A program made the position numbers and the translations under genes. From Candidatus Altarchaeales archaeon A3 (GTDB lineage: Archaea > Altiarchaeota > Altiarchaeia > Altiarchaeales > Altiarchaeaceae): a stretch of DNA of 5,727 nt. Below are positions 1-5,430 of the stretch, piece by piece; position 1 is the first letter of the stretch; each line of letters starts with the position of its first letter. The DNA lies in contig MTER01000137.1 of assembly GCA_002083985.1 (NCBI GenBank), positions 1-5,727 of the forward strand, given 5' to 3'. The notes under the pieces are model-generated. The model was not told the DNA's origin, did not search any database, and was given only the letters and a program-made list of their open reading frames with translations.

Positions 1-1
1 A

Positions 2-280
2 ACAATCACAAAACGCGTTCAGGTTCCTGAATATGCAAATGGAAGGGAAATTCTTGTGGCATCAGGATTAAACTTTAATGGAACTATGGGCACTACCCAT
101 GGATTCTTCATAAATTGTATCAATGGAACCTGCTCGCCGTCTGACTGGAGTTGGTGGTGGGGTTTTTATTTAATCAAAGCAAATGAAACCAATTGGACAA
201 TGAGTTCTGTTGGAATGGGGCCTGGCTGGAGGAACATTAAAAGACATCTGCGATTCAGGACATTATTGTGCAAGAGATAA
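2..280 (+). pseudogene. 5'-truncated, frameshifted transcobalamin-like (DUF4430) surface protein, first segment
   Basis: The reading frame is open from base 2 with no start inside the window, so the gene begins upstream. GTG at 56 is probably an internal valine codon. The translation has a beta-rich, Trp-rich stretch (GTCSPSDWSWWWGFYL at about residues 40-55, then NETNWTMSSVGMG) that resembles the transcobalamin-like C-terminal domain DUF4430, in which a Trp/Tyr-rich strand is followed by a 'vG....l.dGD.i.w' segment. The second half of that motif is absent from this frame: after about base 218 the protein turns into basic nonsense and stops at 280. The expected continuation (DKDILGFKSV) is in the +1 frame. 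Known for the family: this domain binds corrinoids in animal transcobalamin and intrinsic factor, and occurs in prokaryotic surface proteins. The corrinoid role here is inferred from that and from the genes downstream. Confidence 0.6.
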
Positions 281-515
281 AGACATTTTGGGATTTAAGT
301 CTGTAATCGGATCCCTTCCCAAATGGAATGAAACTTATTGGTGGTGCCTGGAGGGTGATTTTGATAATAATAATTTAACTGACATATTTGATGTTGTAAC
401 GGGATTATTATCTGAAAAAGATTATTCCGAAGGTTCAGAAGAATGTATCCGAAAAGAGCATCTAAATTTATTTGAGATTTTAAAACTGATTGAAAAAATA
501 GTAGTTGGATTTTAA
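210..515 (+). pseudogene. Second segment of the frameshifted DUF4430 protein, with dockerin-like C-terminal tail
   Basis: This frame continues the protein of bases 2-280 after a +1 shift located between about 218 and 235. A single extra base (for example in the GGGGCC run at 217-222) would explain it. The TTG at 210 is not a convincing start. The segment begins with the end of the DUF4430 domain (AGGTLKDICDSGHYC, then DKDILGFKSV). It ends with a dockerin-like F-hand at 357-392: DFDNNNLTDIFD has acidic or amide residues at loop positions 1, 3, 5, 9 and 12, followed by VVTGLL. A degenerate second repeat (CIRKEHLNLFEILKLIEKI) completes the usual two-repeat layout just before the stop at 513-515. 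Dockerins bind calcium and cohesin domains; no cohesin is visible here. Whether the gene is broken in the cell or only in this sequence cannot be decided. Confidence 0.6.
420..500 (+). repeat. Direct repeat copy A (dockerin tail of intact frame)
   Basis: These 81 bases align without gaps to 869-949, offset by 449, with 69 of 81 positions identical by my count. Copy A is within the open reading frame ending at 515 and encodes the second, degenerate dockerin repeat. Confidence 0.85.
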
Positions 516-523
516 ATAAGAGG

Positions 524-598
524 GTGTTAACTATAAAGACATTTTATATATCTCCCATATATCTAAAATCAATGCTTTTATGTCCATTTGATTAACAC
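524..598. repeat. 75-base imperfect palindrome between genes
   Basis: The outer arms are GTGTTAA (524-530) and TTAACAC (592-598). Moving inward, AAAG pairs with CTTT, ATTTT with AAAAT, and finally ATATAT (546-551) with ATATAT (557-562) around the loop CTCCC. The arms are separated by small bulges and one larger asymmetric bulge on the right side. It starts nine bases after the stop codon at 513-515, so it could be the transcription end or a stabilising 3' hairpin of the upstream gene. It could also be a small non-autonomous mobile remnant, though no clear target-site duplication is seen. Confidence 0.45.
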
Positions 599-868
599 TT
601 CCAAATAAAAGATATAAAAATTTAAAAAAAATAAAATGCAAAATGTAAAAAACATGGAGGTGAAAACCCGAGATAAAAACACATCTGGAAAAAACCTTAT
701 AAGACAAATGAAACAAAACAAGGAAATGAAAAATACAAAAAGTATTCGCTCTTATTTTTAATGTCGTAATGTTGCTATTTTATATTTATTTAAAATCTCC
801 GAACGAAGTGAGGTGATGAAATTTAAAAAAATTTTGCTTTATTCACGGATTCAAAAATATAAGCCAAA

Positions 869-949
869 AATTATTCTGAATGTTAGGAAGAATGTATCAG
901 AAAAGGAGATATGAATTTATTTGAGATTCTAAAACTGATTGAAAAAATA
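869..949 (+). repeat. Direct repeat copy B (decayed)
   Basis: This is the ungapped partner of 420-500, about 85% identical by hand count. Weaker similarity seems to extend upstream (ACGGATT at 845-851 against ACGGGATT at 399-406), suggesting that the duplicated block was originally longer. Confidence 0.85.
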
Positions 950-961
950 AAGTTATCCTAA
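869..961 (+). pseudogene. Remnant of a second dockerin-tailed gene (3' end only)
   Basis: Translated in the frame of the repeat, this stretch reads like the end of the upstream protein: NYSEC, an in-frame TAG at 884-886, then EECIRKGDMNLFEILKLIEKI and KLS before a TAA at 959-961. It has no start codon and no room for the rest of a gene, and another stop (TAA at 860-862) lies just upstream. The likely origin is a tandem duplication of the DUF4430/dockerin gene, or a related paralogue, followed by deletion of all but the 3' end. Conservation of the frame after the TAG suggests fairly recent decay. The remnant's stop is only 24 bases before the start of the BtuF-type gene, so the operon's promoter and leader overlap it. 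Confidence 0.65.
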
Positions 962-985
962 ATCTAAAAATTTAGAAAATACAAA

Positions 986-1780
986 ATGAGAAAAATTTTA
1001 CCTTTATTATTTGGAATTTTATTTGTATGTTTTTCTTTTCAGATTACTTTCGGAGAAAACATAACCTGTCAGGAAGGAACATATCTGAAAAACGACAGAT
1101 GTGCGCATTATGAAAGGATTATTTCATTAGCACCATCAATAACAGAAATAATTTACGCAATAAACGGGCAGGATAATCTTATAGGAGTTACAATGTTTTG
1201 TAATTATCCCGAAGATGCAAAAAGTAAAACAAAAATTGGTGGCTATGTTACTCCAAGTATCGAAAGAATCATTTCATTAAATCCGGATTTGGTTTTTGCT
1301 CATGATTTAACTGATCCAGCTGATAGTAAAGTATTAAAAGATGCAAATATCACAGTTGTCGTAATTAATGCATCAAGTGATATTGAAGAGATATATTATG
1401 ATATTGAGATAATTGCCAAATATACGGGAAATGAGCAGGAAGGTGAAAATTTAATAAACAATATGAAAGAAAGAATAGCAAAAATAAAGAAAATAAAAAA
1501 TGAAATTATATTCTCATCTCCAAAAATAGCGCAGATTGTCGGGGCAGATCCTCTATGGGTGTCAGGAGGTGATACTTTTATAGATGATATAATTACCACC
1601 GTTGGAGGGATAAATGTTTATTCTGATATTTACAAATGGCAACCTGTTTCTGTTGAAACACTTATTACAAGGGATCCTGATATTATAATTGCTCCTTCCG
1701 GAAATATGGGTGAGTATAGTTATATCTTAAATAATCCTCATCTTAAAATTTTAAAAGCAGTAAAAAATAATGATGTTTAA
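986..1780 (+). CDS. btuF: BtuF-type substrate-binding protein (corrinoid/iron-chelate ABC importer), N-terminal part
   Basis: This is an extracytoplasmic binding protein that would deliver a corrinoid (or iron chelate) to a BtuCD-type ABC permease; the permease is not in this window. Residues 1-23 form a signal peptide (basic start, hydrophobic core, end near TFG/EN) with no lipobox cysteine. Residues 43-56 (ERIISLAPSITEII) and 84-102 (IGGYVTP...ERIISLNPDLVF) are the classic first-lobe signatures. ADPLWVSGGDTFIDDII (187-203), VGGIN (206-210) and DPDIIIAP (230-237) mark the second lobe. The frame stops at NNDV, exactly where relatives continue with 'VY.I......RPGPR'. That continuation is found in the next frame from 1782, so this entry and 1770-3011 are one protein split by a frameshift. 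No Shine-Dalgarno site precedes the ATG. The ligand is inferred from the neighbouring cobalamin genes; family similarity alone does not separate B12 from iron siderophores. Confidence 0.82.
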   Translation: MRKILPLLFGILFVCFSFQITFGENITCQEGTYLKNDRCAHYERIISLAPSITEIIYAINGQDNLIGVTMFCNYPEDAKSKTKIGGYVTPSIERIISLNPDLVFAHDLTDPADSKVLKDANITVVVINASSDIEEIYYDIEIIAKYTGNEQEGENLINNMKERIAKIKKIKNEIIFSSPKIAQIVGADPLWVSGGDTFIDDIITTVGGINVYSDIYKWQPVSVETLITRDPDIIIAPSGNMGEYSYILNNPHLKILKAVKNNDV

Positions 1781-3011
1781 TATAAATGAAAATATCATTT
1801 ACAGACCGGGTCCAAGAGTAGTTGATACTTTGGAACATGTTATGGGAATGATAATTTCGTATCAATATAAACACATTCCAAAATACTGTATGGATAATTC
1901 TGATTGCACATCAGGAAAATGTGATTCTTCCATACATATATGTTTTAAGTTAAATAGTGAAGGTTGTGCTTATGATAAAGAATGCATATCTGTGAACTGT
2001 GAAAACGGTGTATGTAAAGAAAAAATTTCTGTGGATAGTTCAGGAGGTGGCGGAAATTATGGCGGAGGCGGAACATCGTCTGATAAATATGTTTATGTGG
2101 ATAGTGAAAACAAACCAGTGAATGTGGAAGAAAATGGCTTACCATCAGAAATTTTTAACATTTCGGAAATTTTTGGTCTGAGACAAACATTAAATTTAGG
2201 AGAAAATTTTAAAGATGCCGAAATAACAATAAAAGTTAAAAACGAAGCAATGAAATTTAAATTAGATGAAAACGGAGAAGTAACTTTAACAATTCCTGAT
2301 TATGGAAGTGCAGAAATAACAATTTCAAAATCAGGCTTTAAAAATTTCACAAGGATAATTAATGTTTATGCGGGAACTTTAAATATAACAAAGATTTCAG
2401 GCGAGAAATACGGAGACGAATTTAAATTTAAAGTAACAACAAAAGATGAAAAGCCATTCCAGGATGCAGATGTTGAAATTTATGGAGAAAAATTAAAAAC
2501 AGATACAAACGGAATTGTAAAAATGACAATTAAAACAATAATATATGGCTTGAAAGCATCAGCATCATCGCAGAATTATAAGGACTCAAACATTTCCTTT
2601 GATGTAAAGGCGATGGGAAAGTTAAATATAGAAATTCCTGAAGAAGTGAAACAAAATGATAAAATTACAATTACTGTAAGAGATGAGAATAAAAATCCTG
2701 TTGCTAAAACAATGGTCTTAATTAACAATGATGAATTTACAACAGATGCTAACGGAAAGATTGAATATAATGCTACTACAACATCCTTAACACTTAAAGC
2801 AGAAAAGGAAGGATATATATCATCGGAGCAAGTTTCGGTTGCACTTAAAAAAGATGCTGCGTTTGAAAATGAAACCTACACAGAAACAAATAATGAAACA
2901 AAAAAAGATACATATACTCGCGATAATTTGTTTTCGCCCCAAAATTTAATTGTAATTGCTGTAATTTTAATCATTGCATTAATAATTTTCTTAAAATGGA
3001 GAAAAAAATAA
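1770..3011 (+). CDS. C-terminal part of the BtuF-type protein: Cys repeats, Gly linker, Ig-like stalk, membrane anchor
   Basis: Residues 4-30 (NINENIIYRPGPRVVDTLEHVMGMIIS) are the end of the BtuF fold, so the ATG at 1770 is probably not a native start and this is the tail of the 986-1780 protein. Then come two cysteine repeats with spacing C-x5-C-x4-C (from Cys40 and Cys66), a Gly-rich linker at 91-101, and about three beta-sandwich modules (roughly 148-199, 217-279, 297-359). The last two share a DE..P.......V.I......T(D)..G pattern typical of carboxypeptidase-regulatory/Ig-like stalk domains. Next is a Thr/Asn/Glu-rich stretch, and a transmembrane helix at 392-409 followed by KWRKK. The arrangement suggests a binding protein held on the outer face of the membrane by its C-terminus, in place of a lipid anchor. 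If the split is real, this half would lack a signal peptide and could not be exported alone. Confidence 0.75.
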   Translation: MMFNINENIIYRPGPRVVDTLEHVMGMIISYQYKHIPKYCMDNSDCTSGKCDSSIHICFKLNSEGCAYDKECISVNCENGVCKEKISVDSSGGGGNYGGGGTSSDKYVYVDSENKPVNVEENGLPSEIFNISEIFGLRQTLNLGENFKDAEITIKVKNEAMKFKLDENGEVTLTIPDYGSAEITISKSGFKNFTRIINVYAGTLNITKISGEKYGDEFKFKVTTKDEKPFQDADVEIYGEKLKTDTNGIVKMTIKTIIYGLKASASSQNYKDSNISFDVKAMGKLNIEIPEEVKQNDKITITVRDENKNPVAKTMVLINNDEFTTDANGKIEYNATTTSLTLKAEKEGYISSEQVSVALKKDAAFENETYTETNNETKKDTYTRDNLFSPQNLIVIAVILIIALIIFLKWRKK

Positions 3012-3256
3012 ATGATGAAGATGATGAGGAAGAAGAATCTGCTAAATTTAAAACAATAGTAGCAAAACAGGTCGTTCAGGCATTACGGATTTCTCATAAT
3101 AATATTAATAAGTTTGTTTCAAAAGTACAGGAAGGCAAAAATTTTACTCATGAAGATGTTGATAAAGCACAGAACGATACGGTTGCTGCTTTTTATATGT
3201 CAATGCTCCTTTCAGACGAATCAAAAAAATCAAAGGATGATAAAAATCAAAAGTAA
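2996..3256 (+). CDS. Small acidic protein of unknown function
   Basis: I do not recognise a family for this 86-residue protein. Its ATG lies within the last codons of the upstream gene (16-base overlap), and the next gene starts ten bases after its stop, so it is firmly embedded in the operon. Residues 7-15 are strongly acidic (DEDDEEEES). Residues 17-72 look largely helical, with a hydrophobic pattern (FKTIVAKQVVQAL, INKFVSKVQ, VAAFYMSMLL), and the C-terminus is Lys/Asp-rich (DESKKSKDDKNQK). There is no signal peptide, membrane helix or cysteine, so it is probably a soluble cytoplasmic protein. The next in-frame ATG is too far in to be the start. Its position between the surface binding protein and the adenosyltransferase suggests a link to corrinoid handling, but the sequence gives no direct evidence of function. 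Confidence 0.7.
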   Translation: MEKKINDEDDEEEESAKFKTIVAKQVVQALRISHNNINKFVSKVQEGKNFTHEDVDKAQNDTVAAFYMSMLLSDESKKSKDDKNQK

Positions 3257-3266
3257 AAAAATTTAA

Positions 3267-3812
3267 ATGGAAAACGGTTTAACCCATATTTATACAGGGG
3301 ATGGAAAAGGAAAAACAACATCGGCAATAGGTTTAGCAGTAAGAGCAGAAGGAAATAATTTAAGGGTTTGCTGGATAAGTTTTCATAAAGATATAGAAAA
3401 ATTTTATTCCGAATTTAAAATTCTGGGAGGAATTGGAGTTGATGTATTTGCTTATGCAAAATATTGTAAAGTTCTTAATCCTTTCAAAAGCGAAGACGAA
3501 TTAGTGAAAAATGCACGGAGGGATTGTATGGAAGGGGTAAAATTTATCAGCAGGGAAATTTATAAGAAAAATTATGACCTTTTAATATTAGATGAAATTT
3601 TAATCTCTTTAAGAGAGGGCTATTTAAAAGAGGATGAAATTTATGGTTTGCTCAATTCAAAGCCGAAGACATTAGAATTAATCCTAACGGGAAGATGTCC
3701 GGATGAAAAACTGAAAGGGATTATTGAAATTGTAGATTATGTGAGTAAAATTGAAAAGGTTAAGCATCCTTACGATAAAGGAATTGAAAGAAGAACAGGA
3801 ATAGAGTACTGA
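3267..3812 (+). CDS. cobO: Cob(I)alamin / cob(I)yrinic acid a,c-diamide adenosyltransferase (CobA/CobO/BtuR family)
   Basis: This enzyme transfers the 5'-deoxyadenosyl group of ATP to reduced Co(I) corrinoids (EC 2.5.1.17), giving adenosyl-corrinoids in de novo synthesis or after uptake. At 181 residues it has the normal family length. Residues 8-18 (IYTGDGKGKTT) are the family P-loop, normally written GTGKGKTT. LLILDEI (105-111) and LELILTGR (136-143) are the conserved central strands. VKHPYDKGIERRTGIE (165-180) matches the C-terminal signature seen in relatives as 'KHPf..Gi.ar.GiE'. The ATG lies ten bases after the preceding stop, with no Shine-Dalgarno site, as expected for an internal operon gene. 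The next gene follows after five bases. Family assignment is strong; whether it serves synthesis or salvage is inferred, and the lack of other cob/cbi genes here favours salvage. Confidence 0.93.
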   Translation: MENGLTHIYTGDGKGKTTSAIGLAVRAEGNNLRVCWISFHKDIEKFYSEFKILGGIGVDVFAYAKYCKVLNPFKSEDELVKNARRDCMEGVKFISREIYKKNYDLLILDEILISLREGYLKEDEIYGLLNSKPKTLELILTGRCPDEKLKGIIEIVDYVSKIEKVKHPYDKGIERRTGIEY

Positions 3813-3817
3813 ACAAG

Positions 3818-4507
3818 GTGGAAAATTTAAAATATTTTTGTTCGTGGAGTGGAGGAAAAGACAGTTGTCTGGCATATTATGAAGCGATGAAAAACAACAT
3901 GGATGTTCGATTTCTTTTAAATTTTGCCGTTGACGGAAGAAGTCACGGAATAAACAGAGAAATAATAAAGTCCCAGGCAGAAGCAATTGGAATTCCGTTA
4001 ATTCAAAAGGTTACGACCTGGGGGGCTTACGAAAATGACTTTAATTCGGAGGTTTTAAAATTAAAGGAAAAAGGAATTGCAGGAATGATTGCGGGAGATA
4101 TTGATCTGGAAGAGCATTTGAACTGGATAAAGAAAAAAAGTGCGGAATTAAACATTGACTATTATGAACCGCTGTGGAAAAGAAACAGGGAAGAAATTTT
4201 AAGTAAATTTATATATGAGGGATTTGAAGCAGTGGTTGTTAATTGTATTGCTCGTGCAAAATTTTTAACCGGAAGAACTATAAACAAGGAAACAGTAGAA
4301 AATTTTATCAAAGATACAAAAGAAGCAGGTATTGACCTGTGTGGTGAAAACGGAGAATTTCATACGCTTGTTATAGATGGGCCAATATTTAAGAAACGGC
4401 TTGAAATACTTGAAAGCGAAGTAAAAAATTTTACCAAACACATTAAAATTTATTCCAATAAATGGATTTTAGATATAAAAAAATGGGAATTGAAACCGAA
4501 ACATTAA
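3818..4507 (+). CDS. DUF71/COG2102 PP-loop ATPase, probably the B12-salvage-linked type and not Dph6
   Basis: This 229-residue protein is an ATP pyrophosphatase/amidoligase of the family that contains diphthine-ammonia ligase (Dph6). The start is GTG at 3818, five bases after the previous stop; a later Met (residue 24) would remove the PP-loop SGGKDS at 11-16. The family's C-terminal motif is present as CGENGEFHT (175-183) followed by VIDGPIF. Two motifs differ from canonical archaeal Dph6 as I recall it: GDIDLEEH (93-100) replaces the usual 'GAI.S.YQ', and ENGEFHT replaces 'EGGEFET'. A published comparative analysis of DUF71 proposed a separate subgroup with a role in B12 salvage, and the neighbours here (BtuF, adenosyltransferase) fit it. 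Automatic annotation will probably say diphthine-ammonia ligase. The family call is secure; the B12 role is inferred and the substrate is unknown. Confidence 0.85.
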   Translation: MENLKYFCSWSGGKDSCLAYYEAMKNNMDVRFLLNFAVDGRSHGINREIIKSQAEAIGIPLIQKVTTWGAYENDFNSEVLKLKEKGIAGMIAGDIDLEEHLNWIKKKSAELNIDYYEPLWKRNREEILSKFIYEGFEAVVVNCIARAKFLTGRTINKETVENFIKDTKEAGIDLCGENGEFHTLVIDGPIFKKRLEILESEVKNFTKHIKIYSNKWILDIKKWELKPKH

Positions 4508-5430
4508 AATTAAGGGAGTTATTGGAAAACGAAGTAAATAGAAACATAAGTGATGGTTGTGATGGAATTTTGTTGTCAGCAGGACTTGATACCTCAATAT
4601 TAGCTTATGTGGCTGCAAAAAATACTAAAATTAAGGCATTTACTCTGAAATTCGGAAATGCTCCCGATGCGGAATACGCTAAAAGGTTGTGTAAAATTTT
4701 GAGTATAGAGCATTATGTTTTGGATATTGACGAGGAAAATTTAATGGAAAATTTAAGAGAAACGATAAAAATTTTAGGTGTCTTTGACCCGATGGAAATC
4801 AGAAATAGCGTCGCAATATATGCGATTTTAAAATTTTCAAAGGATTATGTAAAAGGTGTGATGACGGGTGATGGTGCGGATGAATTGTTCTTCGGGTATG
4901 ATTTTTTGATAAAAATGAAAAGAGAAGAACGGGAAACATACTCAAAAAATATGTGGGAAAATATGCATTTTTCTTCAAACGACTTCGGAAGGTTTTTTGG
5001 CATAAAAATTTTTAGCCCTTATCTTTCCGACGAAGTAAAAAATTATGCGATTTCCCTTGACGATTCTATGAAAATAAAAAATGGTGTTGGAAAATGGATT
5101 TTAAGAAAGGCATACCTAAATTTACTTCCGGATGAATTTGTATGGAGAAAAAAGACACCTATTGAATACGGGAGCGGAACGACAATGCTTACAAATATAT
5201 TTGGCGATAAAATTAAGGATGCGGATTTTATACAAAGAAAATTGACTTATGAAAAAGAAGATGAAGTAATTATAAGGGACAAAGAGCATCTCTATTATTA
5301 TGAAATTTTTAAAGAAATTTTTGGAAATGTTAAGAAAGCAAAAGAAGATGAAATTAAATGTAAAGGATGCGAAGCAGGAATTGAGCATAAGAATTCGTTT
5401 TGCAGGATTTGTGGGACAAGTAATAAATAA
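4462..5430 (+). CDS. Asparagine-synthetase-like PP-loop protein without glutaminase domain, with C-terminal zinc ribbon
   Basis: This is a homologue of the synthetase half of AsnB. That domain activates a carboxylate with ATP (as an adenylate) and forms an amide. The PP-loop is SAGLDTS (39-45; SGGLDSS in AsnB), with the conserved GDGADELFFGY at 136-146, FSPYLSDEV at 184-192 and RKKTPIEYGSG at 229-239. The N-terminal Ntn glutaminase domain is missing, so any amide nitrogen would have to come from free ammonia, a partner protein or another amine. The C-terminus has two CxxC pairs (Cys300/303 and Cys314/317) that form a likely zinc ribbon. The start is uncertain: ATG 4462 overlaps the DUF71 gene by 46 bases, ATG 4483 by 25, and neither has a Shine-Dalgarno site. 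The overlap suggests translational coupling with DUF71. Asparagine synthesis is possible, but the operon context suggests another substrate. Confidence 0.85.
   Translation: MDFRYKKMGIETETLKLRELLENEVNRNISDGCDGILLSAGLDTSILAYVAAKNTKIKAFTLKFGNAPDAEYAKRLCKILSIEHYVLDIDEENLMENLRETIKILGVFDPMEIRNSVAIYAILKFSKDYVKGVMTGDGADELFFGYDFLIKMKREERETYSKNMWENMHFSSNDFGRFFGIKIFSPYLSDEVKNYAISLDDSMKIKNGVGKWILRKAYLNLLPDEFVWRKKTPIEYGSGTTMLTNIFGDKIKDADFIQRKLTYEKEDEVIIRDKEHLYYYEIFKEIFGNVKKAKEDEIKCKGCEAGIEHKNSFCRICGTSNK

Larger units (their letters stand above)
516..985. other. 470-base non-coding, AT-rich intergenic region
   Basis: No convincing gene lies here. It holds an imperfect palindrome (524-598), homopolymer-rich AT sequence (599-810), and a decayed copy of the dockerin tail (869-961). 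One short open frame runs from ATG 636 (or ATG 654) to TAA 759-761, 41 or 35 codons. It is Lys/Asn/Arg-rich, resembles no known family, and has low-complexity composition typical of chance frames in AT-rich DNA. A GGAGGTG at 656-662 looks like a ribosome binding site, but no ATG follows at the right distance. TATA-like strings occur at 542-550 and 611-625, but in such AT-rich DNA they cannot be told from background. A promoter for the downstream operon is probably somewhere here. Confidence 0.6.

Noticed and set aside
531..716. Minus-strand open frame of 61 codons
   Set aside because: It crosses the palindrome and AT-rich spacer, its Phe/Ile/Leu/His-rich composition reflects antisense low-complexity DNA, and no start signal is visible.
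636..761. Short open frame (41 codons from ATG 636, or 35 from ATG 654) in the intergenic region, near a GGAGGTG
   Set aside because: Low-complexity Lys/Asn-rich product, no ribosome binding site at the right distance from either ATG, and no recognisable family; likely chance in AT-rich DNA.
813..879. Possible C/D box RNA (GTGATGA at 813-819 and CTGA at 876-879)
   Set aside because: No internal D' and C' boxes at suitable spacing, and the CTGA lies within the decayed dockerin repeat.
964..975. Short palindrome CTAAA-AA-TTTAG just before the BtuF-type start, as an operator
   Set aside because: A five-base AT-rich arm is expected often by chance in this DNA, and no second copy is seen upstream of another gene.
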